DNA of 64,000 nt from Nereocystis luetkeana (taxonomy: Eukaryota; Sar; Phaeophyceae; Laminariales; Laminariaceae): contig JARUPZ010000007.1 in NCBI GenBank assembly GCA_031213475.1, positions 2,315,457 through 2,379,456 of the forward strand. The letters run 5' to 3'. Both the position numbers and the translations under genes were made by a program. Positions 10,801 to 21,475 of this stretch are shown piece by piece. Under the pieces are notes generated by a model. It saw nothing but the letters and a program-made list of their open reading frames with translations. It ran no database searches and was not told the DNA's origin. Positions within the stretch are counted from its first letter, which is position 1. Each line of letters starts with the position of its first letter.

Positions 10801-13800
10801 CTAGATTCCCACGAGGTCGGAGCTAATTTGCCACAGCTTCTCGCACCGTGCCTCGTCCATCGCCTCGTCCGACACAACGTTCTCTCTCGCGGTGGCTTCC
10901 GCCGTCTGCCCGTTCCATCGCCAGTAGGCTCCCGAGGTAGTGTACTTGTCGGAAGCCACAACGTCAGCTACACGCCTGCCAGCCTCCTGGGAGACCCAAA
11001 CAAAAGCCAGGGCGATCAAAGGGGACGGGACGGGACGGGACGGGGGGGGTAGGTAGGTCCACGATTAGTATATGAGAGATCCGAAAAACGAAAAAAAAAA
11101 AAAAGAGTCAACTACTGTAGGACAGAAGGAAGGGGGTCCGAGACGTGTTATCTGGGAGGACCCCAACCTGCAAAAATACCTGGTATGCTAAGAAGAACAG
11201 TAATCGGGGATCGGGGGGGGGGGGGTCCACGATTACTTTCCTTCCTCCCTTAGTCTCTTGTGTTTTACTCCTTGTGGCCTTTTAGTCACCGCTTTCTCTG
11301 ATGGCTCTGTACCCCCCGCCTACCTTTCTTTCTGTCTCTTTATTTTCTCTCTGGCTCTAACCCCCTCCCCTCCCCTCCCCTCCCCTCCCCTCCCCTCCCC
11401 ATCTCTATGGTCATACGACTACGGCCATGCACGAGATCGAGTACATCTCTGCTATCGAGTACACCCCCCCCCCTCCCTCTCCCCCCTGACTCCATGGTCA
11501 TACGACTACGGCCATGCATGAGATCGAGTACGTCTCTCCTATCGAGTACCCCCCCCCCCCCCGTCACTGACACCCTCCGGTCTATCGTCATCCCCCAAGC
11601 AGCATCTCGGGTAGGCCGTCCGTTTCTCACAACGGCATGCTTAGCACGAATACCCTCCCGCCCGCTACCGCATATAATAGAGACTACATAGTAGGAGAAT
11701 GTGACATATACAAGGAGGAAAGGGGCGCGTCAGAAGAGGAGATGAGGGAAATAGACGAACGTGATGGCATGGAGGAGTTTTGACACACTAGATAACAGCG
11801 ATAAAACGATCGCTATCCTAGGAGATAGATGGTGGCCACAGGCGGCCAAACAGGGAGGGGATAAGACTAGCAAAAAAAAATATCTATGTAGTACATGGAA
11901 ACAACGTAATGAGCGCCCGATTGTTGGAGGTGTCTCTATTAGGAGGAGTAGGAACGGTGCTCCCTCCGTCTCGAAAGGGATGCGTGGTCAATGGTCAAAT
12001 GACCAAGGCAAGCAACAAATGAGTACGCCCCGCCCCCCCCCCCCCCCTCGCCCCCCGCTTACCTCGGTCGAGACGAACTGCTTGGTGACGTACTTCTGGA
12101 ACAGGGGGAACAGGGTCCGGAACCATCCGCGCTTTTCCCTGAACAGCGGTGACTCCGCGATACAGCCGGGGAAGAGCGCACTCACGATCATCCCGTTGGG
12201 CGTGAAACGCTTGTCCATCTCCCTCATCATCAGTACGTTGCACACCTTAGAGTCCTTGTACGCCTAAGGGGTTTCGATGGTCCGTTGGAGTTGCAATGAT
12301 CACGAGGCGTGGCAGGCAATGGGGGGGGGGGGGGGGTCGTTATGAGTTATGAGCACGTTGCACACCTTGAAGTCCTTTAACTGTAGGTCCGTTCATGGTT
12401 TGTTGGATGGGAGTTGTAGTGGCCAACAGGCATGGCAGGCAGCGGGAGGGGGGGGGGGGGGGGGGGGGGGGGTCATTGTGAGCACACTGTACACCTTGAA
12501 GTCATTGTAGGTTCGGGGGTTAACGGCACATTGAAGTTGTCATGTTAAAGAATATATAGCAGGTAGGAGAGGGAGGGGGGGGGGGGGGGGGGCGAGCTGC
12601 GTGCACCCTACATGAGCCTCGATAATACGATAAAACAAAACGAAATCGCGTGAGCACCCAACAAAAACAGCGAGAAAGCATCCAGACAAACAAAACTAAA
12701 GCAACGGCGATACAAACATCCACAACAGCAACCAACAATACCGCTGTTGTGTACCCTCGTGGGATGTGGTACCGCTGTTGTGTACCCTCGTGGGATGTGG
12801 TGGCATCATCATCGCGAAAAACATGAAGTTCTTTGCGCTCCGCCCACGTCGCGAGAGGCCACGGCTGTAAATACCTCGCCAGCTAAGCTTTACAGCAGCT
12901 CTACTGATGTCACATTTACGGTTGCATACTTTGGAACTTGCGCATCCCCTCCCTCCCTCCCTCCCTCCCCCTATCATCCTTTCAACCTGTGATATCGCAA
13001 CTCGTGCGCCCCCCCCCCCCCCCCCCCCCTCCCTCCCTCCCTCCCTTCCCCCCCCCCTCCGTCCCCCCTCCCCCCCACCCTCCCGCCCTCCCTCCCTTCC
13101 TTCCTCCCTCCCTCCCTTCCCCCTCCTTCCGCCCCTCCCTCCCTCCCTCCCTCCCTCCCCACCCCCTCCCTCCCTCCCCACCCCCTCCCTCCCCACCCCC
13201 TCCCTCCCTCCCTCCCTCCCTCCCACACCTTGGTGGGCTCGTACTTGATGCCGTCAATCATGGGTTCGTTCTTGGCAAGCCCCTCCAAGTCGCCGAGGTG
13301 CGCCTTTCATACATTCACCATTTCAAAACGTGGCCGCCAGTCGGGTGGGGCGGGGTGGAACACACAAAAACGGAAGTGAGGGAATATTAGATTGCATAGC
13401 GGAACGGGGCAGCGGGTGGGGGGGGGGGGGGGGGGGTCCCGCTCAGCTCGGAGGGGGGGGGCGGGGGTCCCGCTCAGCCCGATGGGGGAGGGGGGGTCCC
13501 GCTCAGGGTGGTGGCTATGGATACACTCTCCATATTGTCCGCCTCGGACAAGTGGACAGTTATTTGGGGTTTCCATTGAAGGACACAGTTGGCATGTCTC
13601 CGAAACGACAACCACTCGGGGCGTAACCTCGGGGCGTAAATTGCTTGGCATTTACACTAATGGCCAAACGTTCCCTCGTCTTTCTGCCCGTAGTATCACG
13701 TACCAGGTACGTCGTTACAACTAGCTAGAAAAAAAAAAAAAAAAAAAGAAACACGAAGACAAAAACAAGATAGCTGGCGATGGACGAGAGCTGAACATAA

Positions 13801-16800
13801 GAGTCCCCTTCTGTACGAGACACGCCGTTCTCAACAGGCAACGCCACTCCTGTCCTCGACTCCTTCAAGGACTCTGCAGTTCGGTTTTGGGGTCAAGCTA
13901 CTTAAAAATTGAGTGGTTTGTCCCCAAAATGGGACTGACTGCGGTTCTAAAAGGGCCAATCCTGGCAGTTCTGCAGTGTGTGCGTTGTGTTCACTTGCAA
14001 CCATTCTTTCCGCCCAACTACATCAGTGCACCCACCGCCCGTCCTTATTCCTTATCCTATTACGGGGGACCATAGTTAACAGGACCAAATACTGTTAGTA
14101 GAAATGGGTAAATATATAGGTTTTTATGTAAACCACATGTCCTATTAACTATAGCCCCCCGAAATAGAGGGAGAGTAATACTGTGGGACAAAGAGTTTTT
14201 TTTTATTTTAAAGAATAATTAATCGCAAACTCATGGGCACGTGAAGCAAAGCGAAACGCCAACGTACCGGGTAAGAGAACACAACAAATCACTGCTGAAA
14301 CACAAAAAAAAAAATACCAGGCATATATTAATGACTCTACATCCTAAAGTAACGTACCCCCAGAGCGGTAGTGCGTTCCTGAAGGGTTTAACCCTGTTAG
14401 GACCGCAGTCCCGTGGTGGGGCGCAAACCAATCAAGTTCTAAGTAATTTGTCCCCCAAAACGGTACCACTGCAGTCCTAAAAGGGCTTATCGAAAAGCAA
14501 GCGCACACCGCTTTGAGAGGATATGCAACGACCGCTTGGGTGTTCATGTTTCCTGTTGATGTTTCAAGGCTCCTCGCGCTCCCGGCTAGAGTGGTGGTAC
14601 TCGACAACACGCTTGACACACTGCCGTGGATTCAGACGAACAGGACTACAACCCCCCCAACCCTGGGCCAATCAGACCCAACCAACCAGTGGGTACGTAC
14701 GCACTGTTCTCACGTATCCTCTATAGAATGCTCGGGTTGCACAAATTACTCGGAGTTAGAGTGGGAAACACGGACCACCTCCAGCAAAAGATGGGGGAAA
14801 AAAAAAAAACGAAAACCGTCGGGTGGGGGAAAAACGGGCGACGAAAGCTCGAATCTCAACACACACAACAAATCTGATTTTTCCGCACAGGAAGACTGTT
14901 TCAATTTTCCAACTTCACAACGATTATTTATTTTCCGAATTCGGGGAGACGGATTAGAACATGCGATTCTTAATTGTATGAGGTTTTTCCCCCCGGGACG
15001 TTTTTCGATTTTTTTTCCCCCCCTCTCCCCCTCTTGTTTAGAGTGGTTTACTCTGCAGCACCTTGTGAGGGATGAACAACACAACCTGTGAGAAAATGAA
15101 GAAAACTAAACAAAGTATTGCCGCCGACGCCGTTGTGTAGAAGTAGTTAAAAAGAAAAATATGTTGCTCCACAAATGCTACGCTCGAACATACAGTATCA
15201 TAGACTCCAGACCGTAGACTACAGGTACATTATTAGTTCGTCGCGAAAGGCGGGCTTCGTTCGTCACGGAAGAGCTGTCAACTGGGCAATTAATATAACT
15301 CGACCTCAACCTGTGATCTTGAAATCCTAGTTATGTTTGTAGCCTTATAAACCCGATTTCAGCCACTACCCACGCATGGGGTTTCCTAACGTTTTTTTTG
15401 TGCTGCGTTCGGCACCTGGGGAGGGATTTTTCCGGCGATACTTCCGGGGTTGTGGGTCTCGGTTCCGATGAAGATTACGCGAGACTGCTTGAGCTCCTCG
15501 AGGAGGAGGTTGACGAGCAGGAAGTGTCCCAGGTGGTTAACGCCTACGGCTTCCTCGAAACCGTCCGCCGTTCGTCGCGGCTCCTTGTCCTGGGAAAAAA
15601 GTATAAAAACAAGCATTTTCACCATCGAGTAAAAACGAAAAGAAAAGAAAAGAAAAGAAAAGAAAAAAGACGGAGGAGAAGCAAAACTGAGACGGAAAAA
15701 TGAAAATAAGAAGAACAAGGTTTTATGATTAGGCCCAAACACGCCGTTTCGGTCCTTCCAGCTCCTCATGGAACCCCTCCACCCCCCCCTTGAATGAAAA
15801 CTAAAAACATGACAAAAAATACAAACACGAACTGAGAGAGGATCTAGTCCGAGACAAAAAACGCCGGTCCTTCCAAGCCTCTTTTTCCATGGAAACCCCC
15901 TCCGGGAATGAAAACCAAACCAAAACCAAAAACAGAACAAAGAAACACTTACCAGGTGAAACGTACGTCCCAGACGCAAATTTTTCTCGGCGGTATCAAA
16001 GAACGTGATGACCGAAAAAAAAAGGCAACGAACTGGAGGGGGGGGTTTCGATTCAGCCTATCGTTCCAAAAACAAACAACACGAGATCCCCGTGCGTGCC
16101 GGTATATGGTAGCGAGGGCCTCCTCAGGGGATTTAATTCAGGGCGAGCATGAACACGTCAAGAAAAGTCACCCACCCATATGGCCCACTGTCTGCTGAAA
16201 CTGCATCTATCTCTCTCTGCCGCGGAGGGATGAACGAGGTGGGGGGACAAAACGGGTTTCTTTTTGCGGCACGCTTTTGGGGTGCCACACACGCCGAGTT
16301 GCGGACGAGCGCGTCCGCGTTAACCTTGCCGGCCTCGAGCGTGAGGTAGGTGGAGCGTTTACATACTCTGGGGCACACACCTGGGTACCAAAAACCAAAC
16401 TCGGCTATGTTGGGCTTACCGGGAGGATACATACCCGGGTGCATCAACACTCTGGGGTACCCACCTGGGTACCAAACCAAACCTGGTTGTCTTGGTCATA
16501 CTCGGGTAGGTACCCAGGTACAATATACTCTTGGGTACCCACAAGGGTATCAAACCGAACCCGGTTGTTTTGGTCATACTCGGGTAGGAACCGGGCACAT
16601 ACACTCTGGGGTACCTGGCTGTTTCGGTACAACAGGTACCCGCGGGTACATGTACTCCGGGGACCCACCTGGATGCCAACACCTTAACCTGGTTCCTTTT
16701 GGTCATGCTCGGTTAGGTACACTGGGTACCAAAACCAAACCGGACTGCTTTGGCCATACCCGGGTATGTACCCGGGTACCGCCCCGAGTAAATGCCCTAC

Positions 16801-19800
16801 CAGGCGCCTGGCACTTCTTAAAACCCTGAAAATACTACAGTGAACACGACTGTAGTGTTTTTTTTCCCTTCACACCTTGGGATACCACACGGCCGCGTTG
16901 CAGACGAGCGCGTCGGCCTTAACCTTGGCCGCCTTGAGCGTCTTCACGAACTGTCGCACGCTGTTTAGCGAGGCGAGGTCGAGGTCCATCACCGTGTACG
17001 CCGAGGAGTCCATCCCGCTTTCTCTCGCCGCCGCCTCGGCCTTCGCGAACGACCGGACGGCCATGATCACGTGCCAGTCTCCGGAGGCGGCCAGGCTCTT
17101 GGCGGCTTCCAGCCCGATGCCTGTTCATAGTTTTTGTTCGTTTGCGCCGCGTTTCCGCGTGTCACCGCGCGATAATTGTTATCTCAAGCGAGTATTCTCG
17201 CTCGCGCTCGGGTTTCGCAAGGACTCGTTCTCTTTGCGATGAAATACCTGGTACCTGGTATCAATAGTGTTCATTTGCCGCCACCCTAACAACGCTATAT
17301 ACCCGACCCGACTGCCCGGGTATGGCATCTCGACCTCGGGGCATGTTTTGGGTAGAGTACAGGCAGTGCGAACCGCTGGAAGATACCAATACGTGCGTAC
17401 CGACGTATACAGGGGATGACAGGCTAATGATCCTCTAGAGCCCCTATCGACGGGTTCGTTTGGCACCTCGATGTCGACTCATCACATCCTGGAGCTGGAA
17501 AAGGTTCCAAGGGTTCGGCTGTTCGCCGACGAAAGTGGTACGTGAGTTGGGTTTAGAACGTCCTGAGACAGTTTGGTCCCTATCTTCTGTGGGTGTTTGA
17601 AAATTCCGAGGACTAGACCTTAGTACGAGAGGACCGGGAAAACTCGATCCCTGGTGTTCCGGTTGTTCCCGAAGGGGCATCGCCGGGTACTTTTGGTCTG
17701 ATGCGCCTTTCGATACCCGGGTAAGAGAGTCGGGGTACCCAAGACATGTAAAGTATCGGACCCTTCTGTGAGCACACCTTGGAAACTGCTCACTGGTGAT
17801 TACAGAATAAAGCTGGGTATGTATGTCGCTCTTCGGTTCTGCTTCCCAATTCACACAACAGCCTCCATGCTTTCGCTTCCAACACTTACGTATTTCCCTT
17901 TTGTCGAGGCGTGCTACGTATTAATGCATAAACTTTGTATTTTACGCATGGTGCATGGTTTCGCTTCAAAACGCATTTTCCCTTTTCGTCGCGTAATTTC
18001 ATGTATAACCTGGTAAGACTACTTACTAGACGTAGGGTGCTCGTTCATGTGGTGTGCCTCACGCATGAAAGCGTGTCACGTTCAGAGGTCTACTGTAGCA
18101 CCAGTTGCGAGCGGTGACTCACGTAACCGTACGTGAGGCCTTTGGTCTTTGGACAACCGATTCTTATGCTGTCGCCGCAACGGTTCCAAAGGAAAAACGC
18201 CTCGGTTGGAAACTACGAAATTACGGTACACATATTGATAGCAACCGCATTCTCTTCCTAGAACTACAAGTACAAATCTGAGCCTAAAACCCCGGCTTGT
18301 TTACGTCGTCTAGCCAGGGAGTCATCGTCGGGCGGATGCGAAAACCTCCGCATTCGACATATTTCGTGCAATATGCGTACGTCCCTGGTACTACAGCTAC
18401 GACGACCTCCTGCACTGGTTCCCGTATATACGAGTAGACTACTCGAACATCTTTTTGGCACCTGAGTACCGCCAGTGATTTCTGGTCGGGTGCTGCTTGC
18501 CGTCTGTCCTACCTGCTGGTGTTCTCGTTGATTTGGCCCCCCACGACACCGCGCGACACGCGTCACCGGCTGTCGTTTAGTCTTGTTTGTGCACAAAAAA
18601 AATACACAGCATCTCTCTGTTATTTACGGTCCCCTCTTGTGTACACACGTACGAGCGAACACTGAGACCCGAAAATATATGTATGATGCATGATGCATGA
18701 TGCATGATACGTGGTACATGATACCTGGTAGCGTTGTAGCAATCATATCATAGCGACCGAAACAAAAAAGGCGGGGTATTATTTCAACCATTTCAGAATG
18801 AACGCGCAGCGGTAGTACCAGTATGGTACAAAATGCAACTCTACACTGGTTAATACCAGCATTACGTAGCTTCTCAGCATACTGCCTGCACCCGTGTACA
18901 TTTTTTTTATATGCCGAACTTCGGATTTTGGGCACCTCTTGTACTGCAAACGGCGGTGTCTATATACCACACCCCCGTTGATAACGCGTGGGGTTCTAAA
19001 AAAGCTATCACCCGGTGTGCTATATATACACTCCCGGGGGTGTGATACACAGCATAGTGCGATGATACAGCAGTGGGTGATTCTGTTGATTTGATAAGGC
19101 GAATCACCGGGGTGGTTTACTCTACCGTAGGGGGTGTGATATCAGGCACTGGAATCTGCCCCTCCCGGGGGTCAGGTCGGGCCAGCATACCCAAGCGCCA
19201 GCGGCAACAGCAGCCTGCTCTGCTGGTGCAACGGGAGCTATGGGTTAAATTGACACGACACGAATTCTGAATGTGGTAGTGTATTGAGCTCAAGCTTTAT
19301 TTTTACCAATCCGCCGAAGGGTGACACAAAAAAACACAAAAAAACAAAAAAAAACGTCGCAACAAAGGTGTTTGGCTGCCACGCTTCAAGCAGGAGCCGA
19401 TGCCTTCTCCTACTCCAGCAGACCGGGTTGATTCGCATGGCGAATGGTGCATATCTACTGCTGTAGGACATAAGATCGGTTTCTATTAATACCTCATGAT
19501 CGAGGTATTTAGGGGCAGGTAGGTTCCTGATATGTATGATCTACAGCAGTAGTATCATAGCTCATGTCCTTGAGTGGGACCTGCAAAATCTGCATTCGAG
19601 GGAACATAGTTAATAGGACCAAATATTGTTAGTAGAAAAGGATAAATATATAGGTTTTTATGTACCTGGTATACCACAGGTGCTATTAACTATGGTCCCC
19701 CGCAATAGGCAGATGCACAACCTCTCACAACCAGCAAGTGAGGAATTGCTGCTGAAGATGACCTACAGTACTTTACACCACTGTCCGGAAATACAGAGAC

Positions 19801-21181
19801 CTTTGGTGAGGAACAGCTGCTGACTATGATCTACAGCAGTACTTTACACCACTCTGTCCGGAAATATAGGGGCTATTACACACAAGTATTAAATGCAAAC
19901 GGTTCCTTATAATTAGGGACAGCGTGGTACTACTAGCTGTGTACCTGGCATAGAAATCATGAGCAGCCTGAGGTGTGCAATGTTTTAATCGCGAATACGA
20001 CTCACCCCCCCCGAAGTCCCAAGACCGCTATAAAAAGACCCTTTTTAGGGCAAAAAGCTGCAATTCCGCTTTGGGGGACAAACCACTCGTACTCCCCGAG
20101 TAGTTTGTCCCTACAACGGGACTGTAGTCCTCAAAGGACTTTTAAAACACAGGAGAGCAGCAGCAGCATTGTACTCGAGCACGATGCTCCAGAAGAGTGC
20201 TGCTGCGTGGTGTAGAAACGCAGGAATAGAACCACAAGGGACATCATGAGGTGGAAGTTGGAGTCCAGAGTCCGGTCTACGACAGCAGTCTACCTACTCT
20301 TAATATTATTACTATTAATATTAATAATACGAACCTACACAGAACATCAACTTTAATTCAACACGTGGACATTCGAATGTGAGAGTTTAAGTTCCCACAC
20401 GCGCACCATACATGATACGCTCGCGTTCCGTGTGCTGCTGCGTATACACCTGGTACCTGGAGTGATACGTATGTCGCTCGATATGTCGGTATGTATCGTC
20501 GTATCCATGTATCTGCCGCTGCCGCTGCGTTCTGCATGTAATGTGTCATGCATGTGTCATGTTCTGGTCATGTTGTCATGTTGGGTCAAGTATCAAGACG
20601 CCGAGACGACAAATTGCGCCGCCTGCTCGGTTTTTCTTGTGAATTGGAACTGTCTCTTTTCAATGACCCATCGAGGCATCACGCCAGACCGCACCGCAAC
20701 CACAAACCAGACCATCGGGCAGCGAGTCGCCCCGAGACACAACACCCCCCGCCAAGGTCACCAAGGTATTTGCGGGGTCATGGCTCCACCAACCACGGCC
20801 CCGCTTTTGAGTGCAACCAGCATACGCAGCAGTAGTGCAATTATAGTCCTCACCCGAAGAGGCGCCTGTGATGATGGCGGTCTTCTTCGAGCCTCCAGCG
20901 GCCATCGTCATCGCCTCGCCAGAAGCTCCGCCCGCAGTCAGCGCCACCGTCGCAGCAGTTCGCGTCCGGGCGGAAAAGTCAATCGCCGCAGGCGTAAAGC
21001 ATCCGGGAGCTCGAGACACAGAGCTGGTGGTGGCCAGCTCTTTGCAGTTGACACGCGTTACCGAGCCGTGAGCGGCGGACATGGGCCCGACGAAAGCGAC
21101 AACGGTGTTGCAGGCCAGGCATGCCAGGCACACCATCGCGCTCAGAGCGCTGGAACACGCTTTACCCCGGGCGATGGTCAT
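10801..21181 (-). CDS. POR: light-dependent protochlorophyllide oxidoreductase (LPOR), six exons
   Basis: Minus-strand exons 21181-20854, 17120-16876, 15589-15416, 13303-13229, 12263-12063 and 10986-10801 join in phase to 402 aa, normal for an LPOR with presequence. It reduces protochlorophyllide to chlorophyllide with NADPH and light in the plastid. The N-terminus has a hydrophobic signal peptide ending VVAFVGP, the heterokont plastid-entry motif, then a Ser/Thr/Arg-rich transit region. The Rossmann motif TGASSGIG (about 104-111) spans the exon 1/2 junction. LVCNAAV follows, then GVNHLGHF, and exon 5 opens with AYKDSK, giving the catalytic YxxxK pair at about 276/280. [18 protein letters not shown] and the C-terminal EAGRR...SGAYWRWNG block are LPOR-specific, separating it from generic short-chain dehydrogenases. 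The start is the Met directly before the signal peptide. It is divergent from PAC2. Introns contain copies of exon borders, an rRNA fragment and minisatellites. Confidence 0.97.
11405..11475 (+). mobile_element. poly-C SINE-like element, family B (3' part)
   Basis: ATGGTCATACGACTACGGCC ... GAGATCGAGTACATCTCT then C tail. It is the first of two adjacent copies in POR intron 5. Confidence 0.75.
11490..11563 (+). mobile_element. poly-C SINE-like element, family B (3' part)
   Basis: Second adjacent copy, nearly identical to that at 11405, again ending in a C run. Confidence 0.75.
11813..12048 (+). mobile_element. poly-C SINE-like element, family A (full length)
   Basis: Collinear over about 220 bp with 58515-58752: starts CTATCCTAGGAGATAG, then TGGCCACAGGCGGCCAAACA, CTCGAAAGGGATGCGTGG, and ends in a C tail. 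In POR intron 5, its tail 14 bp from the exon 5 donor. Confidence 0.85.
12236..12610 (-). repeat. three tandem ~120-bp copies of POR exon 5 acceptor border
   Basis: The true exon 5 start (KDSKVCNV on minus) is repeated at about 12357 and 12486. Each copy carries the exon edge plus upstream intron and is separated by runs of 16-29 G (C on the minus strand). Copies 2 and 3 have lost a clean acceptor. A still weaker trace may lie near 12925. Confidence 0.8.
12739..12800. repeat. 31-bp tandem duplication
   Basis: TACCGCTGTTGTGTACCCTC... at 12739 and 12770, identical. POR intron 4. Confidence 0.9.
12945..13226. repeat. (CCCT)n-rich tract
   Basis: C/T-only sequence, which on the minus strand is a GGGA tract beginning right after the POR exon 4 donor. 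Confidence 0.9.
13871..13957. mobile_element. MITE-2 copy 5 (partial)
   Basis: The right arm is complete and the left end is lost. POR intron 3. Confidence 0.75.
14060..14164. mobile_element. MITE-1 copy 4
   Basis: TA on both sides; the right end is mutated (CCCCCCGAAA). In POR intron 3. Confidence 0.88.
14387..14490. mobile_element. MITE-2 copy 6
   Basis: Both arms are present, in POR intron 3, about 225 bp from MITE-1 copy 4. Confidence 0.82.
15735..15905. repeat. ~120-bp imperfect tandem duplication
   Basis: ACGCCG(TTTC)GGTCCTTCCA...CATGGAA(A)CCCC occurs at about 15741 and 15861. POR intron 2. Confidence 0.65.
16276..16346 (-). pseudogene. partial copy of POR exon 2 3' end
   Basis: The minus strand repeats the last part of POR exon 2 ([17 protein letters not shown] reads here as [17 protein letters not shown]) about 600 bp into intron 2. 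It lacks the rest of the exon. It lies at the edge of the 70-bp minisatellite and looks like a leftover of local duplication. Confidence 0.8.
16350..16795. repeat. ~70-bp minisatellite, about six units
   Basis: Units contain TACTCTGGGGTACC, CACCTGGGTACCAAACC and TTGGTCATACTCGGGTAGG. POR intron 2. Confidence 0.88.
17408..17695 (+). pseudogene. organellar LSU (23S-like) rRNA fragment in POR intron 1
   Basis: About 290 bp match domains V-VI of bacterial-type LSU rRNA. Visible landmarks are GATGACAGGCTAATGATC, TTTGGCACCTCGATGTCG, CTCATCACATCCTGGAGCTG, GGGTTTAGAACGTCCTGAGA and the sarcin-ricin loop AGTACGAGAGGACCGG, ending near GGCATCGCCGGGTA. The order is collinear with E. coli 23S. Divergence at normally conserved bases suggests a mitochondrial rather than plastid source, but I could not compare the genomes. 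It lies inside a nuclear intron, antisense to POR, so it is read as a transferred organellar fragment, not a working gene. Confidence 0.85.
19595..19705. mobile_element. MITE-1 copy 5
   Basis: The left end is eroded (CGAGGGAACATAG). The copy has a 7-bp CCTGGTA insertion at 19665-19671 relative to the others. In POR intron 1. Confidence 0.88.
19728..19875. repeat. ~80-bp duplication
   Basis: GAGGAA(TT/CA)GCTGCTG...CTACAG(CAG)TACTTTACACCAC...GTCCGGAAATA occurs twice. POR intron 1. Confidence 0.75.
20036..20142. mobile_element. MITE-2 copy 7 (diverged)
   Basis: Arms around GGGGGACAAACCACTCG and TTTGTCCCTACAACGGGA. POR intron 1. Confidence 0.75.
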
Positions 21182-21475
21182 GGTTCCTGTGGCTGAGTGC
21201 AGTTGTAGTAGGGCTCGAGAGGCTGAGATAAAGCAAGGCGAGCCCGTCTGGAAAGCGCCTGATTGCTGCTTGTTCGGCACAAAGAAAAGGCGGCGCGTTG
21301 GATCGGGGGTTCAAGCTGGAGTTCAATCAAACTGTCCTTGGATGTGTCATCGGGAAATAGGGGATGCTCGGAGTTTTTTTCTTTTGAATTTAACTTTCGC
21401 AAGAACACCATCGTCGTGGGCCGCTGCTGTGTTGTGCTGCTTTTATAACAAACGTTTGTGGCACACGGAGGGACG
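21182..21475. promoter_or_regulatory. bidirectional upstream region of POR and PAC2
   Basis: 294 bp separate the two start codons, so both promoters and both 5' UTRs must share it. TTTTATAAC at about 21441 lies 35 bp before the PAC2 ATG and is TATA-like, but that position would leave almost no 5' UTR. No other motif is convincing. Confidence 0.6.

Noticed and set aside
12907-13390. Long Pro/Leu/Ser and Arg/Gly/Glu frames over the CCCT tract
   Set aside because: Simple-sequence artefact inside POR intron 4.
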